Assembly (NCBI GenBank): GCA_040219275.1
Contig: JAVJSU010000035.1
Coordinates: forward strand, 1 to 64,000
DNA length: 64,000 nt
Origin: JAVJSU01 sp040219275
GTDB lineage: Bacteria; Chloroflexota; Anaerolineae; Aggregatilineales; Phototrophicaceae
Direction: 5' to 3'
The position numbers and the translations under genes are program-made. This document shows positions 63,762 to 64,000 of the stretch, one piece after another (the stretch's first letter is position 1; each line of letters starts with the position of its first letter). The notes beneath the pieces were generated by a model. It made no database searches. It was not told the DNA's origin and saw only the letters and a program-made list of their open reading frames with translations.

Positions 63762-64000
63762 TTACCAATCAAACTCACGAACAATTAATCCACGTTTCAA
63801 TCGTTTGTGATCTGCTAGATATTTTAGATCGTTACGATTATCGTACATCAACTGAAACTGAAAGTAATTGACGTATTCCAGAACAGCTAAAATATAAATA
63901 AAACCGCTGAGAAGTATCTCCCCCGATACTGCAACCCGAAACTGTGAGTAAATTATCAACACCACCCCCAGCAACAATAATGGGATTATCCATCGTAGTG
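63762..64000 (-). CDS. small membrane protein, 5' end beyond the window
   Basis: The minus-strand frame stays open to the window edge (LRWIIPLLLLGVVLIIYS and onward). It has two hydrophobic helices, then LEYVNYFQFQLMYDNRNDLKYL and a basic C-terminus. It resembles small uncharacterised membrane proteins with this LEY-N-Y motif. It converges with the PP-loop gene 4 bases away. The true start lies outside. Confidence 0.6.
   Translation of the reverse strand, partial: LRWIIPLLLLGVVLIIYSQFRVAVSGEILLSGFIYILAVLEYVNYFQFQLMYDNRNDLKYLADHKRLKRGLIVREFDW

Overview
The window reads as an accessory region of a bacterial genome, most likely a member of the Chloroflexota (Anaerolineae-like). The clues are two MalT-type ATP-dependent LuxR regulators of about 870 residues, XisH/XisI genes, secreted WD40 proteins with Thr-Pro tracts, and a PRTRC-type mobile element. 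Assignment is by family composition only, and no rRNA or tRNA gene was recognised.

Left part (1-14.7 kb): mobile-element debris. A DNA methyltransferase gene is cut near its 3' end by an oppositely oriented large serine recombinase. Next come a ribbon-helix-helix gene and a complete IS481-like insertion sequence (4150-5796, 5-bp target duplication). Two large secreted surface proteins follow (5838-8630, with an in-frame stop at 8283, and 8643-11534), then a sigma-like protein, a small serine resolvase and a tyrosine recombinase.

Middle part (14.8-42.2 kb): two regulator-centred islands. The first has a MalT-like regulator, a membrane protein, a hydrolase, and an operon of rhodanese, small protein, response-regulator/flavoprotein fusion, cyclic-nucleotide-binding histidine kinase and UBP zinc finger. 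Three promoters in it share one sequence element at fixed spacing from the -10. The second runs from XisH plus two XisI genes through secreted hydrolases, a protease and two ABC exporters to another MalT-like regulator. Three of its promoters share a different conserved element at fixed spacing. A segmental duplication of about 500 bp lies inside it, and a diverged direct repeat of about 180 bp sits at each edge (25.1 and 42.6 kb).

Right part (42.6-63.8 kb): an integrative or plasmid-like PRTRC element. It holds a PrimPol-helicase primase with iteron-like repeats beside it, a relaxase, a ribbon-helix-helix accessory protein, an HU-like protein, a remarkable array of about ten consecutive hairpins (47471-47752), ParR/ParM partition genes, a large zinc-binding SNF2-type helicase, a second PrimPol, PRTRC proteins C and B, a ThiF/E1-like protein and a PP-loop ATPase. 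The element has collected passengers: a two-gene AT-rich GTPase module, a secreted WD40 protein, and a group II intron in the ThiF gene. Removing the intron restores the ThiF reading frame exactly.
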